From: Virgibacillus proomii | Lineage (GTDB): Bacteria; Bacillota; Bacilli; Bacillales; Amphibacillaceae | DNA: 64,000 bases | Direction: 5' to 3' | Assembly: GCF_018916875.1 (NCBI RefSeq) | Contig: NZ_JAHLNO010000004.1 | Location: 451,924-515,923, forward strand | Shown here: piece after piece, positions 18,406 to 29,600 of the stretch | How positions within the stretch are numbered: the stretch's first letter is position 1 | Layout of the letters: each line of letters begins with the position of its first letter | Notes under the pieces: generated by a model | What the model was told of the DNA's origin: nothing | Seen by the model: only the letters and a program-made list of their open reading frames with translations | Databases searched by the model: none | Position numbers and translations under genes: made by a program

Positions 18406-21400
18406 ATGCAATTTCATAATCAAATGATTGAAGAAGAGGATATAGCTGTAATAGGAATGTCAGGGAGATTTCCGGACGCAAACAATTTAGAAGAATTTTG
18501 GACTAATCTAATAAACGGTAAACATTCCATAAAAAAATTACCAGAAGATCGAATTCATGAATTAAAACTGATGTTTGGGAATAAAACAGTTAATGATTTT
18601 ATAAATGAAGGATACTTAGATAATATTCTTCAATTTGAACCCGAAATTTTTAATATTAGTCGTGAAGAAGCAAAGTATATTGATCCACAACAACGGCTAT
18701 TACTTGAATTAGTGGAAGAAACAATCTTGGATGCAGGATATAATCCCGGTCAGTTACCTACTAAAAGTGTTGGGGTATTCATTGCTGAAAATGAAAATCA
18801 ATATTCAAGCATATTTCAGGACTCGACTGCTTTTAGCAATGTTAATAATGTGAATGCTTCTAATGCTGGAAGGGTTGCTTATACATTTGATTTTCATGGA
18901 CCTGTCTTATCAATTGGAACAGCATGCTCATCCTCATTGGTAGCAGTTCATATTGCATGTCAAAATATACTCTTGCGTGAAATTGAATATGCCATTGTAG
19001 GTGGGGTTCGAATGATGTTCTTACCACCTAGAGAAGGCCAGGTAAAGGATAACCCCCTAGTCTCCGAAAGTAGATTAGTACGTGCATTTGATGCAAATGC
19101 TGATGGAACTATAGGCGGTGAGGGGGGAGGAGTACTCCTTCTGAAACAAGCAAAAGAGGCACTGAAGGACGGTGATGTTATCCATGCCATTATTAAAGGA
19201 AGCGCTGTTAATAATGATGGTTTTCGTTCTAATGGTATGAATGCCCCAAGTGAGGATGGTCAGGCTGAGGTTATCTCTAAGGCTTTTGAGAAATCAAGAA
19301 TAGAACCTTTATCTATCTCCTACATAGAAACACATGGCACTGGAACTAAAATTGGTGACCCTATTGAGATTGCAGGTATCTCACAAAGTTTAAAAAAATT
19401 GGGATATGCTAATCAATCTATTCCAATCGGTTCCTTAAAATCAAATATAGGCCATTTGGATGTAGCTTCAGGTATAGCTAGCATGATCAAAACAATCTTA
19501 ATCTTAAAAGAAGGTAAAATACCTGCATCTATAAATTATAAAAAAGCAAACCCGCTTATCGATTTTGAAAAATCACCTGTTTATGTTAATACTCAACTTA
19601 GAGATTGGAATTTGGTTGAACCTAAGAGAGCTGGTGTTTCATCATTAAGTTTTATTGGTACGAATGCTCATATTATTCTTGAAAATGTCCCGAAAAGAAG
19701 GAGTCAGGTAGATGATAAACCGTCTAAAGAGAAACTGGAACTCCTTGTATTCTCGGCCAGAACGAAAAAGTCATTAACAGAGAATATGTTGAAGTTAAAA
19801 CATTACATACAGAGAAACTCTGATATCAACATAAGCGATATTGCTTATACCTTAAACGCTGGAAGGAGAACTTTTGACTATAAGGTCATATTATCAGCTT
19901 GTTCAACTAAAGATTTACTTGATAAGCTTAATAGAAACGAATACAAAATCATAAATGTCAATAATAAGATAGAGCTTTCGCCGATATTTGTTATTCCTGA
20001 CTTTTTAACGGATGAATTTACTATCCCAATCCCAATGGAAGATGAGCGTGTCGGAAAATATCTTCAAGAGCTTTATCAAGAATGGGGAGATACAGACAAT
20101 ATACCTGCTCATATTTTTGCTTGTCTGGCTTATTTCTCCTATTTTAATGATATATTACAGCGCTATGGTGTAAAACCAAAGACTTATTTGGGTTTCGGAA
20201 GTGGATACCATCTAGCGGAACTATTTAATGGAGAAATTTCATTACAAGAATGTATTCATAAAATAGTAGATTATATTCCTATAAATAAACAATTGGAAAC
20301 CAATCGGTTGAAAGAACTCTATCAATCTATCATTGATTATGGTGTGAATTTGTTTGTTTTTATAAATCCATCTCGGAAGTTAGAACTAGAGAGTTCAAGG
20401 CTTTTATCGAGTATGGATAATATATCCATGTGGTCTGTAGAAGAAAACGACGGGCACTTTTATGATGGCTTAAAAAGCTTGGTAAAACAGGGGTTAGTGA
20501 TAAATTGGGGCAAAGTATATAAAGGACAAAATAGACTTCGACTAAGTTTACCAACTTATCATTTTGACAGAAAACCGTATTACTTAAGTAAAACGATAAA
20601 TAATACGAACAATAATACTTGGTTTGTAGACACACTGGAAGAAGAAAGGGTAATTAATAATGAAAAAGAAATTAAAGAAAGAATCACAAACTTAATTAGT
20701 AATATAAGCTTAGACAAAGAATTAAATTTAAATAGTAACTTGCTTGATGCTGGAATTAATTCTATTATGATAATCCATTTTATAGGAAAAGTAAAAGATG
20801 AATATGGGGTTAATATTCCTATTGAGCTATTTTTTGAAGAGAAAACAGTTAATGAGCTAATAAAGAGTATAGTAGGTATTATTCTTAATACATCCACTCA
20901 AGAAGAGATCACAATTATGGGTAAAAATGATAACCAGAATTACGTTGCCTCCTCTTCCCAACAAAGGCTATTTATATTACAAGATATGATAGAGAATAAT
21001 ACAAGTTATAACATGAGCTTTGCCATGTCTTTGGACGGGGAAATTGATAAGAATTTATTTCAAAAAGTAATGAGAGAACTAGTTGATAGACATGAATCAC
21101 TAAGAACTTCTTTTGAAATAGGTAAGGAAGAACAATTGATTCAGAAAGTTCATCACCACGTAGATCTTGATATCAAATATGTGAAGCTGGAAAAAGGAAA
21201 GAATGTAAATAAGTTAATAAATGAAAACATAAAGCCTTTTAATTTGTTCAAACCACCATTGTTTAGAACTATGTTAATTGAAGATCAAGGAACATACCTA
21301 TGGTTCTTTGACATCCATCATATCATCTCAGACGGTACCTCAATGGAGATTTTTCTTAAAGAATTTATCGATTTATATAACGGAAGAACTCTTAAACCAC

Positions 21401-22287
21401 TACGACTACAATACAAAGATTTTGTAAAATATCAACTAGAATTTTTCAATAGTGACAAGTTTAAAGAAATGGAATTAATATGGTTACATCAGTTCAAAGG
21501 TACACTACCAATTCTAGATTTGCCAACAGACTTTGAACGCCCGAAATATTTTAAATTTGAGGGAAATACGATAGAGTTCAACATTAATGAAAGATTAATA
21601 TCTAGGATAAAGGAAGTTTCAAAGCAAAATGGTGTGACACTATATATGACTTTGTTAGCAGTATATAAGATTTTATTATCGAAGTATGCCAATCAGGAGG
21701 ATATTATCGTAGGAACTTTTACATCAGGAAGAACGAATGTTGACTTGGAAAAGGTCTTTGGAATGTTGGTAAATACCTTACCAATCAGAACACAACCAAT
21801 CTCCTATAAGACTTTTACCAACTATTTGCAAGAAGTGAAGAATGTTGTCATTCAAGCTTTAGAAAATCAAGAATACCCTTTTGAAATGTTAATTGAGAAA
21901 CTGAATATCCCTTGGAATCCTAGTCGAAATCCTTTATTTAGTTCGTCATTCGTTTTACAAAATTCGTTGCACAATTTTAATAGTAGTGAGGTAAAAAGTG
22001 AGAAAATAAACCTCTCTCCTTATAGGATTACAACGAGTTCAACACAATTTGATATACAGCTAGAAGCAATAGAAATAAAGGACAGTATTGTTCTAAGACT
22101 GCATTACGCTACAAATCTCTTTAAAGAGGAAAAGATGGAACAATTACTACAATATTACGAAAAACTACTAGAATATATTTCGAGTGATTCTAGCATAAGA
22201 ATAATAGATATGGAAATAGGAACCCAGCGTGATGTGTATCATTTGAGACAGAAACACTTCGAGAATACATTCGAATTTGATATTTAA
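18406..22287 (+). CDS. PKS/NRPS hybrid: KS - degenerate AT - ACP - C
   Basis: About 1293 residues. The ketosynthase (~1-430) is intact: TACSSS Cys ~173, THGTGT His ~308, SNIGHLD His ~348. Residues ~430-720 occupy the linker and AT place but are only about half the normal AT length. Where the GHSxGE nucleophile is expected I read GFGSGYH, so the AT is probably inactive. No ketoreductase or dehydratase is visible. A carrier follows (DAGINSIM, Ser ~785), then a complete condensation domain (HHIISDG at ~971). Thus one C2 unit is added and passed to an NRPS, with the extender probably loaded in trans. ATG 18406 follows a G-rich ribosome site at 18394-18401. Confidence 0.88.
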   Translation: MQFHNQMIEEEDIAVIGMSGRFPDANNLEEFWTNLINGKHSIKKLPEDRIHELKLMFGNKTVNDFINEGYLDNILQFEPEIFNISREEAKYIDPQQRLLLELVEETILDAGYNPGQLPTKSVGVFIAENENQYSSIFQDSTAFSNVNNVNASNAGRVAYTFDFHGPVLSIGTACSSSLVAVHIACQNILLREIEYAIVGGVRMMFLPPREGQVKDNPLVSESRLVRAFDANADGTIGGEGGGVLLLKQAKEALKDGDVIHAIIKGSAVNNDGFRSNGMNAPSEDGQAEVISKAFEKSRIEPLSISYIETHGTGTKIGDPIEIAGISQSLKKLGYANQSIPIGSLKSNIGHLDVASGIASMIKTILILKEGKIPASINYKKANPLIDFEKSPVYVNTQLRDWNLVEPKRAGVSSLSFIGTNAHIILENVPKRRSQVDDKPSKEKLELLVFSARTKKSLTENMLKLKHYIQRNSDINISDIAYTLNAGRRTFDYKVILSACSTKDLLDKLNRNEYKIINVNNKIELSPIFVIPDFLTDEFTIPIPMEDERVGKYLQELYQEWGDTDNIPAHIFACLAYFSYFNDILQRYGVKPKTYLGFGSGYHLAELFNGEISLQECIHKIVDYIPINKQLETNRLKELYQSIIDYGVNLFVFINPSRKLELESSRLLSSMDNISMWSVEENDGHFYDGLKSLVKQGLVINWGKVYKGQNRLRLSLPTYHFDRKPYYLSKTINNTNNNTWFVDTLEEERVINNEKEIKERITNLISNISLDKELNLNSNLLDAGINSIMIIHFIGKVKDEYGVNIPIELFFEEKTVNELIKSIVGIILNTSTQEEITIMGKNDNQNYVASSSQQRLFILQDMIENNTSYNMSFAMSLDGEIDKNLFQKVMRELVDRHESLRTSFEIGKEEQLIQKVHHHVDLDIKYVKLEKGKNVNKLINENIKPFNLFKPPLFRTMLIEDQGTYLWFFDIHHIISDGTSMEIFLKEFIDLYNGRTLKPLRLQYKDFVKYQLEFFNSDKFKEMELIWLHQFKGTLPILDLPTDFERPKYFKFEGNTIEFNINERLISRIKEVSKQNGVTLYMTLLAVYKILLSKYANQEDIIVGTFTSGRTNVDLEKVFGMLVNTLPIRTQPISYKTFTNYLQEVKNVVIQALENQEYPFEMLIEKLNIPWNPSRNPLFSSSFVLQNSLHNFNSSEVKSEKINLSPYRITTSSTQFDIQLEAIEIKDSIVLRLHYATNLFKEEKMEQLLQYYEKLLEYISSDSSIRIIDMEIGTQRDVYHLRQKHFENTFEFDI

Positions 22288-22309
22288 CAGATTTAAGGGA
22301 GAGGAAGAA

Positions 22310-23635
22310 ATGAAAGATAACTCAACACTATCACAACACCAACCAGAAATAGATAGTAAAACGAATCGAAGGATTCTTCAAAATATAATATTTCTGCTGG
22401 CAGGAAAGTTAGTATCCGATTTTGGATCATTCGTGTATGCATTCGTTATGGGGCTATTTGTTCTGAAAGAAACAGGGTCTGGATTGGGATTCTCAGCAGT
22501 TTTAATATTTAATATGATACCGAGGGTGATTCTTGGTCCATTCGCAGGGGTTATTGCTGATAAAATTAATCGAAAGAAAATTATTATTACAACAGATATC
22601 CTTAGTGGTTTGTCCTTACTATTACTATATGGAATATCTGTATTCGCTGGCTTCAACATCGTATATATTTATCTATTATCCGCTCTGCTAGCAGTCTACA
22701 ATACATTTTTTGATGTTTCCTTTAATGCAAGTATTCCAGATCTTGTGAATAGGAAAAGAATAACAAAAGTAAATTCCTATTACGAAAGCATTGTGTCGTT
22801 TTCGCAAATAGTATCACCTATAATAGGCGGGGTGATCTTTGGGTTAATTGATATTAAACTTTTCCTTCTTTTTACTGGTATTACATTTTTGATATCCGCG
22901 CTATCCGAATCTTTTATCGATTTCAATGTGCTTAGAGAGAAAAAAAATACGGAAAAGGAAACGAAAAAGAAAATTAAAAAACAGTCTGCAGTAGACTTTA
23001 GGAGTATGTTTGGCGAAATTAAAGAGGGATTTGGATATATCAAAACACAAAGCGCCATCTTTACTTTATTTATTTTCGCTTTGGGTATTAACTTCTTAAT
23101 CGCTTTAGGAATTGAGGTTCCAGTACCATTTATCGTTAACGAAGTATTAGAACTAACACCAACACAGTTTGGTATTATATCTGGAGCTTTTCCTGTAGGA
23201 ATTTTTGTTGGATCGATCGTACTGTCCGCTTTACCGGAATTTAAAAAGAAATACAAACTATTCACTGTAGCACTATTTATTGACTCCATAGGAGTGCTGT
23301 TATGTGGAATTCCAGGTATTAATATATTTGGAAATCACTTAAATGATATGTTTTTCTTCTTTTATACTGGATTATATTTCCTACTAGGATTTGTGGTTAT
23401 TTTTGTGAATGTACCAATTAGGACGATGTTAATGACAACAATAGAGGAGCAATATAGGGGAAGGGTTTTCGGAGTAATTAGAAGTTTATCATCGGTTATT
23501 ACGCCTGCAGGATTGTTATTATCTGGATTACTCATCGAATATGTTCCAGCCTTCATAATTCCAATGTTTGCAGGAGTTGTCCAAGTATTAATGATAGTGT
23601 TATTTTCATCCAATAAAGCAATACGCACACTTTGA
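22310..23635 (+). CDS. MFS efflux transporter (DHA3/macrolide-efflux type)
   Basis: A polytopic protein of about 441 residues with roughly 12 hydrophobic helices. The loop motif GVIADKINRKKIII between helices 2 and 3 and PVGIFVGS later are typical of the major facilitator superfamily, nearest in character to the MefA-like DHA3 group. A Lys/Glu-rich cytoplasmic loop lies near the middle (~210-230). Lying inside the NRPS operon, it most likely exports the product or gives self-resistance. ATG 22310 is selected with GGGAGAGG just upstream; an in-frame ATG at 22277 lies within the PKS gene. Confidence 0.88.
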   Translation: MKDNSTLSQHQPEIDSKTNRRILQNIIFLLAGKLVSDFGSFVYAFVMGLFVLKETGSGLGFSAVLIFNMIPRVILGPFAGVIADKINRKKIIITTDILSGLSLLLLYGISVFAGFNIVYIYLLSALLAVYNTFFDVSFNASIPDLVNRKRITKVNSYYESIVSFSQIVSPIIGGVIFGLIDIKLFLLFTGITFLISALSESFIDFNVLREKKNTEKETKKKIKKQSAVDFRSMFGEIKEGFGYIKTQSAIFTLFIFALGINFLIALGIEVPVPFIVNEVLELTPTQFGIISGAFPVGIFVGSIVLSALPEFKKKYKLFTVALFIDSIGVLLCGIPGINIFGNHLNDMFFFFYTGLYFLLGFVVIFVNVPIRTMLMTTIEEQYRGRVFGVIRSLSSVITPAGLLLSGLLIEYVPAFIIPMFAGVVQVLMIVLFSSNKAIRTL

Positions 23636-23682
23636 TTGGGAGCTTGTTACATGAATACTGCGAAAGTGTAGGAGGTATATTA

Positions 23683-26600
23683 ATGGAAAAGTATAATAAC
23701 TTATTGTTATCTTCCAAAAGTTATATCATGCAACGTGATTATTGGCTAGAGAAGATAGAAAAGGCTAATACTGATTCCATCTTTCATAAACCTTCCATTA
23801 ACTTAAACGATCAAAATAAAACGAAATCAATTCAAAAGGCAATACCTGTCCACATTAGTGAGAAATTGATAGAAATAAGTAAGAACTCTGAATTATCTTT
23901 ATACTGCATACTTCTAGTAAGCTTCAATGTATTGATTTATAAGGAAACTGGAAGAATGGACAATACAGTTTTAATTCCATTATTAAAGGAATCGATAACT
24001 ACAAATGATCGAGTGCTGATCCAAAGTGAGTTTTTACCAAATAACACGTTTAAGGAGTTACTTTTTCAAACAAGAGAAAATCTGATAACTGCTTATAATA
24101 ACGCTGACTATCCCTTTGAAGAAATTATTAAAGAGCTAAATCATAGAGGTTTCCATCATTATGCTAATTTACTCGGAATAATGTTTGCATCTCGTGATAT
24201 TCATAAAGAAATACATGTAGACAAAAATACCAATCTAATCATATGGAGTAAGAAAGTAAAAAAAGATATTCAGCTTATTATTGAATATTCGGAGAGTAAT
24301 TATAGCAATTCCCAAATAGACAATCTTATATCAAATTATTTAAGTATTATAGAAACGTTATTAAACAAACCCGAAGTAAAACTAGCAGATCTAAAAACGG
24401 TAGGGCATAACGAGAGCAAGTTTATTTTTGAACAATTTAATAATACAAAGAATTGGTATCCTCAAAATAAAAGTGTAGTGGATATTTTTGAGGAGAAGGT
24501 ATTGCAAAACCCAAATAAAATTGCTGTAGAGGATAATGGAAGAAGCATAACATACGTAGAATTAAATCGCCGAGCGAATCAGTTGGCAAGACGATTAAGA
24601 CAAAAAGGTATAGGTGTGGAAGAGATAGTGGGTGTTATGTTACCACGCTCTATTGAGTTAATTATTAGTTTATTAGGTATTTGGAAAACAGGTGCTGCTT
24701 ATTTGCCGTTGGATCCTTCAAATCCAACGTATAGAAATAACCATATTATCCATGAGAGTAATACTAGTTTTGTCATTACTACTAATCCATTTAAAAGTGA
24801 CATAGATTTTACAGGAGAAACGATAGATATTAATGATAAACTTCTAAGTGAATTAGAATACGGTAACTTGGAAAGAGAATATCATCCATCTCAACTTGCA
24901 TATGTGATATATACATCTGGTACAACAGGTCAACCAAAAGGGGTGATGATTGAACAAGGTTCGGTTGTTAACCTATTATATTGGTTTTCTATAAAGTTTC
25001 CAATGGATGAAGAAGACATATTATTACAAAGAACATCTATAGCATTTGATGCATCTGTTTGGGAATTGTTTGGATGGATATTTTCTGGTTCAACATTATC
25101 TTTACTAGATCCACTGCATGAAAAAAATGTCGAAAAAATAATTGAAAAAATCGACGAAGGTCGAATAACCATTGCGCAGTTTGTCCCTAGTTTATTAAGG
25201 AGTGTTATTTATTTTGTTCAAGAACACAATGAAATAGACAAACTCTCTAGTCTAAAACAGGTTTTTGTTGGTGGGGAATCTTTACCAATAAATACGGTAA
25301 ATGAATTTAATCAAATACTTAATAAAAAATTCGGCACAAAGTTATGTAATGTATATGGACCTACAGAAGCTACTGTAGATGTTTCCTTTTATGAATGCAA
25401 TCATACGCTAGAGAGTGATAGAAGCGTACCGATTGGAAAGCCAATCAATAACGCTCAAATGTATATTCTAAATGATGATTTAAGGTTGCTGGAAATTGGT
25501 TCAGTAGGAGAACTTTATATTGGTGGAGATTCATTGGCAAGAGGATATTTAAATAATCCAGATTTAACAAGATTAAAATTCATAAAAAGCCCCTTTGTCG
25601 ATGGCGAATATTTGTATAAGACTGGTGATTTAGCTAAGTTGCTTCCGAATGGGAATATAGAATTTATAGGTAGAAAAGACCAGCAGGTTAAAGTAAGAGG
25701 TTATCGGATAGAGATAGGTGAGGTAGAGCATTGGCTCCATTCCCTTGAGGATATTAAAGAAGCAGTTGTATTAACAAGAGACAGTGGTGAATTATGTGGG
25801 TTCATTACTGCAACACGCAAAATTCCAACGAATGAGATTAAATATTTTCTATTGCAATACTTACCTAACTATATGGTTCCAGCGGAATTCATTCAGCTAG
25901 AACAGCTTCCATTAACTTGGAATGGTAAAATTGATAAGAAAAAATTACTGAGTTTAGAATACCAACTTCATTCTGACGTCCCGGTCGTTAAGCCGAATAA
26001 TAATGTTGAATCCGAGATTATCAACGTTTTTGAAAAAGTGTTAAATATGAAACCTATTAGTACGGAAAGTGATTTTTTTGATTTAGGTGGAAACTCTTTA
26101 AAGGCTGCTACTGTTGTTGCAAGGTTATATAAAACGTTTAATGTTCGAATTCCGATGTATGACTTTTTTGAGAATCCAACCGCTAAAAAGTTAGGGCAGT
26201 TAATTATGTACGCTAAAAAGCATAATTATCAACCAATTAAAAGGGTTCAGAAAAGAGAATATTACCCTACCACTTCTGCTCAGAAGCGTATATATATTCT
26301 CAATCAAGTAGGAGATCATTCTGTTAATTATAATATGCCTGAAGTCTTATTGCTTAAAGGTAATGTTAATGTTAAGAAAGTAGACGAGATATTTAATCAA
26401 TTAGTACAGAGACACGAGTCATTCCGTACATCGTTTCATATTCTTCATGATGAAATTGTTCAACTCATCCATGAAAATGTAGATTTTAAGGTAGATTATC
26501 TAGAGTTGGATAAAGAGTCACTTGAACAAGAAATTGAAAACTTTATAAAACCATTTAATTTAAGGAAGGCTCTATTACTAAGAGTGAAACTAATTAAGTG

Positions 26601-29600
26601 CTCAAGTAATGAACATTATCTATTCATTGATATGCATCATATTATCTCTGATGGGTATTCAGTAGGTTTATTAGTCAAAGAATTTGAACAGCTCTATCTT
26701 GGAAATACATTACCTGACTTAGAACTACAATATAAGGACTTTTCGGTATGGCAAGAAGAACAATTTAATACCGAACAGTTCAAAGAGAAAGAGCGATATT
26801 GGCTGAAAATGTTTGAAGGGGAAATACCAGTTCTAGATTTACCGACGGATTTCCCAAGGCCATCCGTCATGAAGTATGAGGGAGACTCCGTTCAAGTTGA
26901 ATTAGAAAAGAATTTAACCGATAGAATTAAGGAAGTTGCAAGGGAAAATGGTGTAACCCCATACATTGTATTATTGTCAGCATATTTTATATTACTATCT
27001 AAATATACTAGGCAGAATGATTTGGTAGTTGCTTATCCTACTGCAGGAAGACCTCATCCTGATCTGGAATACTTAGTAGGTATGTTTGTTAATACAGTTG
27101 CTATGAGAATGAATATTAATCATGATGAATCCTTTAAATTGTTCTTAAGTAAAGTGAAGGAAACATCATTTGATATTTATGATAATCAAGACTATCAGTT
27201 TGAAATGTTGGTTGAAAAGTTAAAAGTTGAAAGAGATATAAGTAGAAACACCTTATTTGACACCATGTTTGCCATGAGAGACACAGACATAACGGAAATC
27301 GTTCTACCAGACTTAAGCATGTCACGATATAGCTTTAAGAATAAAAAAATAAAGTTTGATATTTATATCGAAATGCTTGAAACAGAAAACCATATAATGT
27401 TTGAACTATTCTATCGTACTGATTTGTTTAAAGATGAGAGTATAGAAAGATTTATTAAACATTATATTAATATTTTGCATAATATAACGATCAATCAGGA
27501 GATAGAACTATCGGATATAGAAATAATAACAAACGAAGAAAAAGAGATGCTAAGGAAATTTAATCAGTCCGAAACAGAGACTCCCAACGCCAATAAAGGT
27601 ATTGCTACGTTGTTTGAAGAACAGGTTAAAAAGAACCCAGAAAGTTACGCTGTTATTTTTGGCCAAGATAAGATGACGTATAAAGAATTAAACCAGAAGG
27701 CAAATGCACTTGCACAATATTTGCAACAGCAAGGTGTCTCCCGGGGAGATTATGTAGGAGTTCTGTTAAACCGATCAATTGATTTAATTGTTGCAGTAGT
27801 TGCAATCATTAAATCAGGTGGTGCTTATATACCTATTGATCCATCGTATCCTTATGACAGAATAGAATTCATGCTAAAAAGTAGTAGAACCAACATGCTA
27901 ATAACAAATGAAGCTTTTGTCAAAAAAATTGAGTACACAGGTGCAATATGTACGATGGATAATGTTAATGTAATCAATACGGGAGATGAAAGACCTAAAA
28001 TTGTTAATTTACCAAGTGATCCAGCTTATGTAATTTATACCTCAGGTTCCACTGGTGAGCCAAAAGGTGTACTAGTAGAGCAGAAGAATGTCATTAATTT
28101 AGTTAATAATCCTAATTATGTGAGATTTGAGCCTGGTGATAGGATCTTGCAAACAGGATCGATTGCTTTTGATGCATCTACCTTTGAAATTTGGGGGGCA
28201 TTACTGAATGGTTTAACATTATCTATGGTAGAAAAGGATATCATACTGTCTAGTGAGAAGTTAGGTAAAGAGATCATGAATAATGGAATTACCACTATGT
28301 TTCTTACTTCACCTCTATTTACCCAACTAGCAGAAGATAATCCATCAATATTCGCTCCTTTGAAATTTCTTTTAATAGGTGGAGATATCTTATCTACAAA
28401 ACATATTAATATTGTCCGAGATCAATGTAGGGATGTAAATGTCGTACATGTGTATGGACCAACAGAAACGACAACCTTTGCTACTAGTCTATTAATAAAT
28501 AAAGAATACAACGAAAGTATACCAATAGGAAAACCGATTAACAACACGAATATATATATATTAGATGAATTTGGAAAAACACAACCAGTAGGGGTTCCGG
28601 GGGAAATATATATAGGTGGAAAAGGGGTTGCAAGAGGTTATATTAACTCTGAATCCCTAACAGAGGAGAAATTTATCAATATAATGATGGCACCGAATGA
28701 TCGAGTATATAGAACAGGTGATATTGGAAAATGGTTACCGGATGGTACCATAGAGTTTATTGGACGTACCGATTATATGGTGAAAATTAGAGGATTTAGG
28801 GTTGAGATTGGAGAGATAGAAGAAGCTTTGTTCAAGCATGAAGAAATAAAAGAAACAGTTGTAATAGTGAACAACGATTCCTATGGAAATAAGTATCTTT
28901 GTGCTTACTATGTATCGGATCAAGAAATACCAGCTAACAAATTAAGGGACTTTATATCTAATAATTTACCGGAATATATGATTCCATCCTATTTCATCTT
29001 TATGAACAAATTACCTCTTACAATTAACGGTAAGGTAGACCGAAAACTGCTGCCTGAACCAAAAGACGTTTTAATAAAGAATAAAATCATCGTACAGCCT
29101 AGAAATGAAATGCAAAGAAAAATGTCAACCATATGGTCAGAGATACTAGAGTTAGAGCAAGTTGGTATAAATGAAGACTTTTTTGAATTAGGTGGTCATT
29201 CGTTAAAGGCGAGTATTTTAATATCAAGAATATCAAAAGAGTTTGCGAAAGAAGTTCCTTTAAAGCAATTATTTATGACACCGACAATAGAGGGGCTTTC
29301 CAACTATCTTGAGACTGCTATGAGTAGTACGGACAGTGAAATAATTCCGATAGAAAATCGATTGTACTATCCCGTATCCTATGCCCAAAAAAGGCAATAC
29401 ACGTTACATTTCCTTGCTAAGGATAATATTACCTACAATATACCCGACGTCTATTTGTTAAGTGGGGAAGTAAATTCTTTTAAAATAGAACAAACATTAG
29501 AGAAACTAGTAAAAAGACATGATAGCTTAAGAACTTCTTTTCACATGATAGACGGAGAATTAATGCAAAGAATTGAATCTAATATTGATATCGATTTTAC

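Noticed and set aside
18406..22287. Ketoreductase or dehydratase domain in the PKS
   Set aside because: The space between KS and ACP is too short, with no NADPH-binding glycine motif or HxxxGxxxxP motif.
22780..23289. 169-residue open frame on the minus strand within the MFS gene
   Set aside because: It is fully antisense to an intact, motif-bearing transporter gene and has no ribosome site or recognisable motif.
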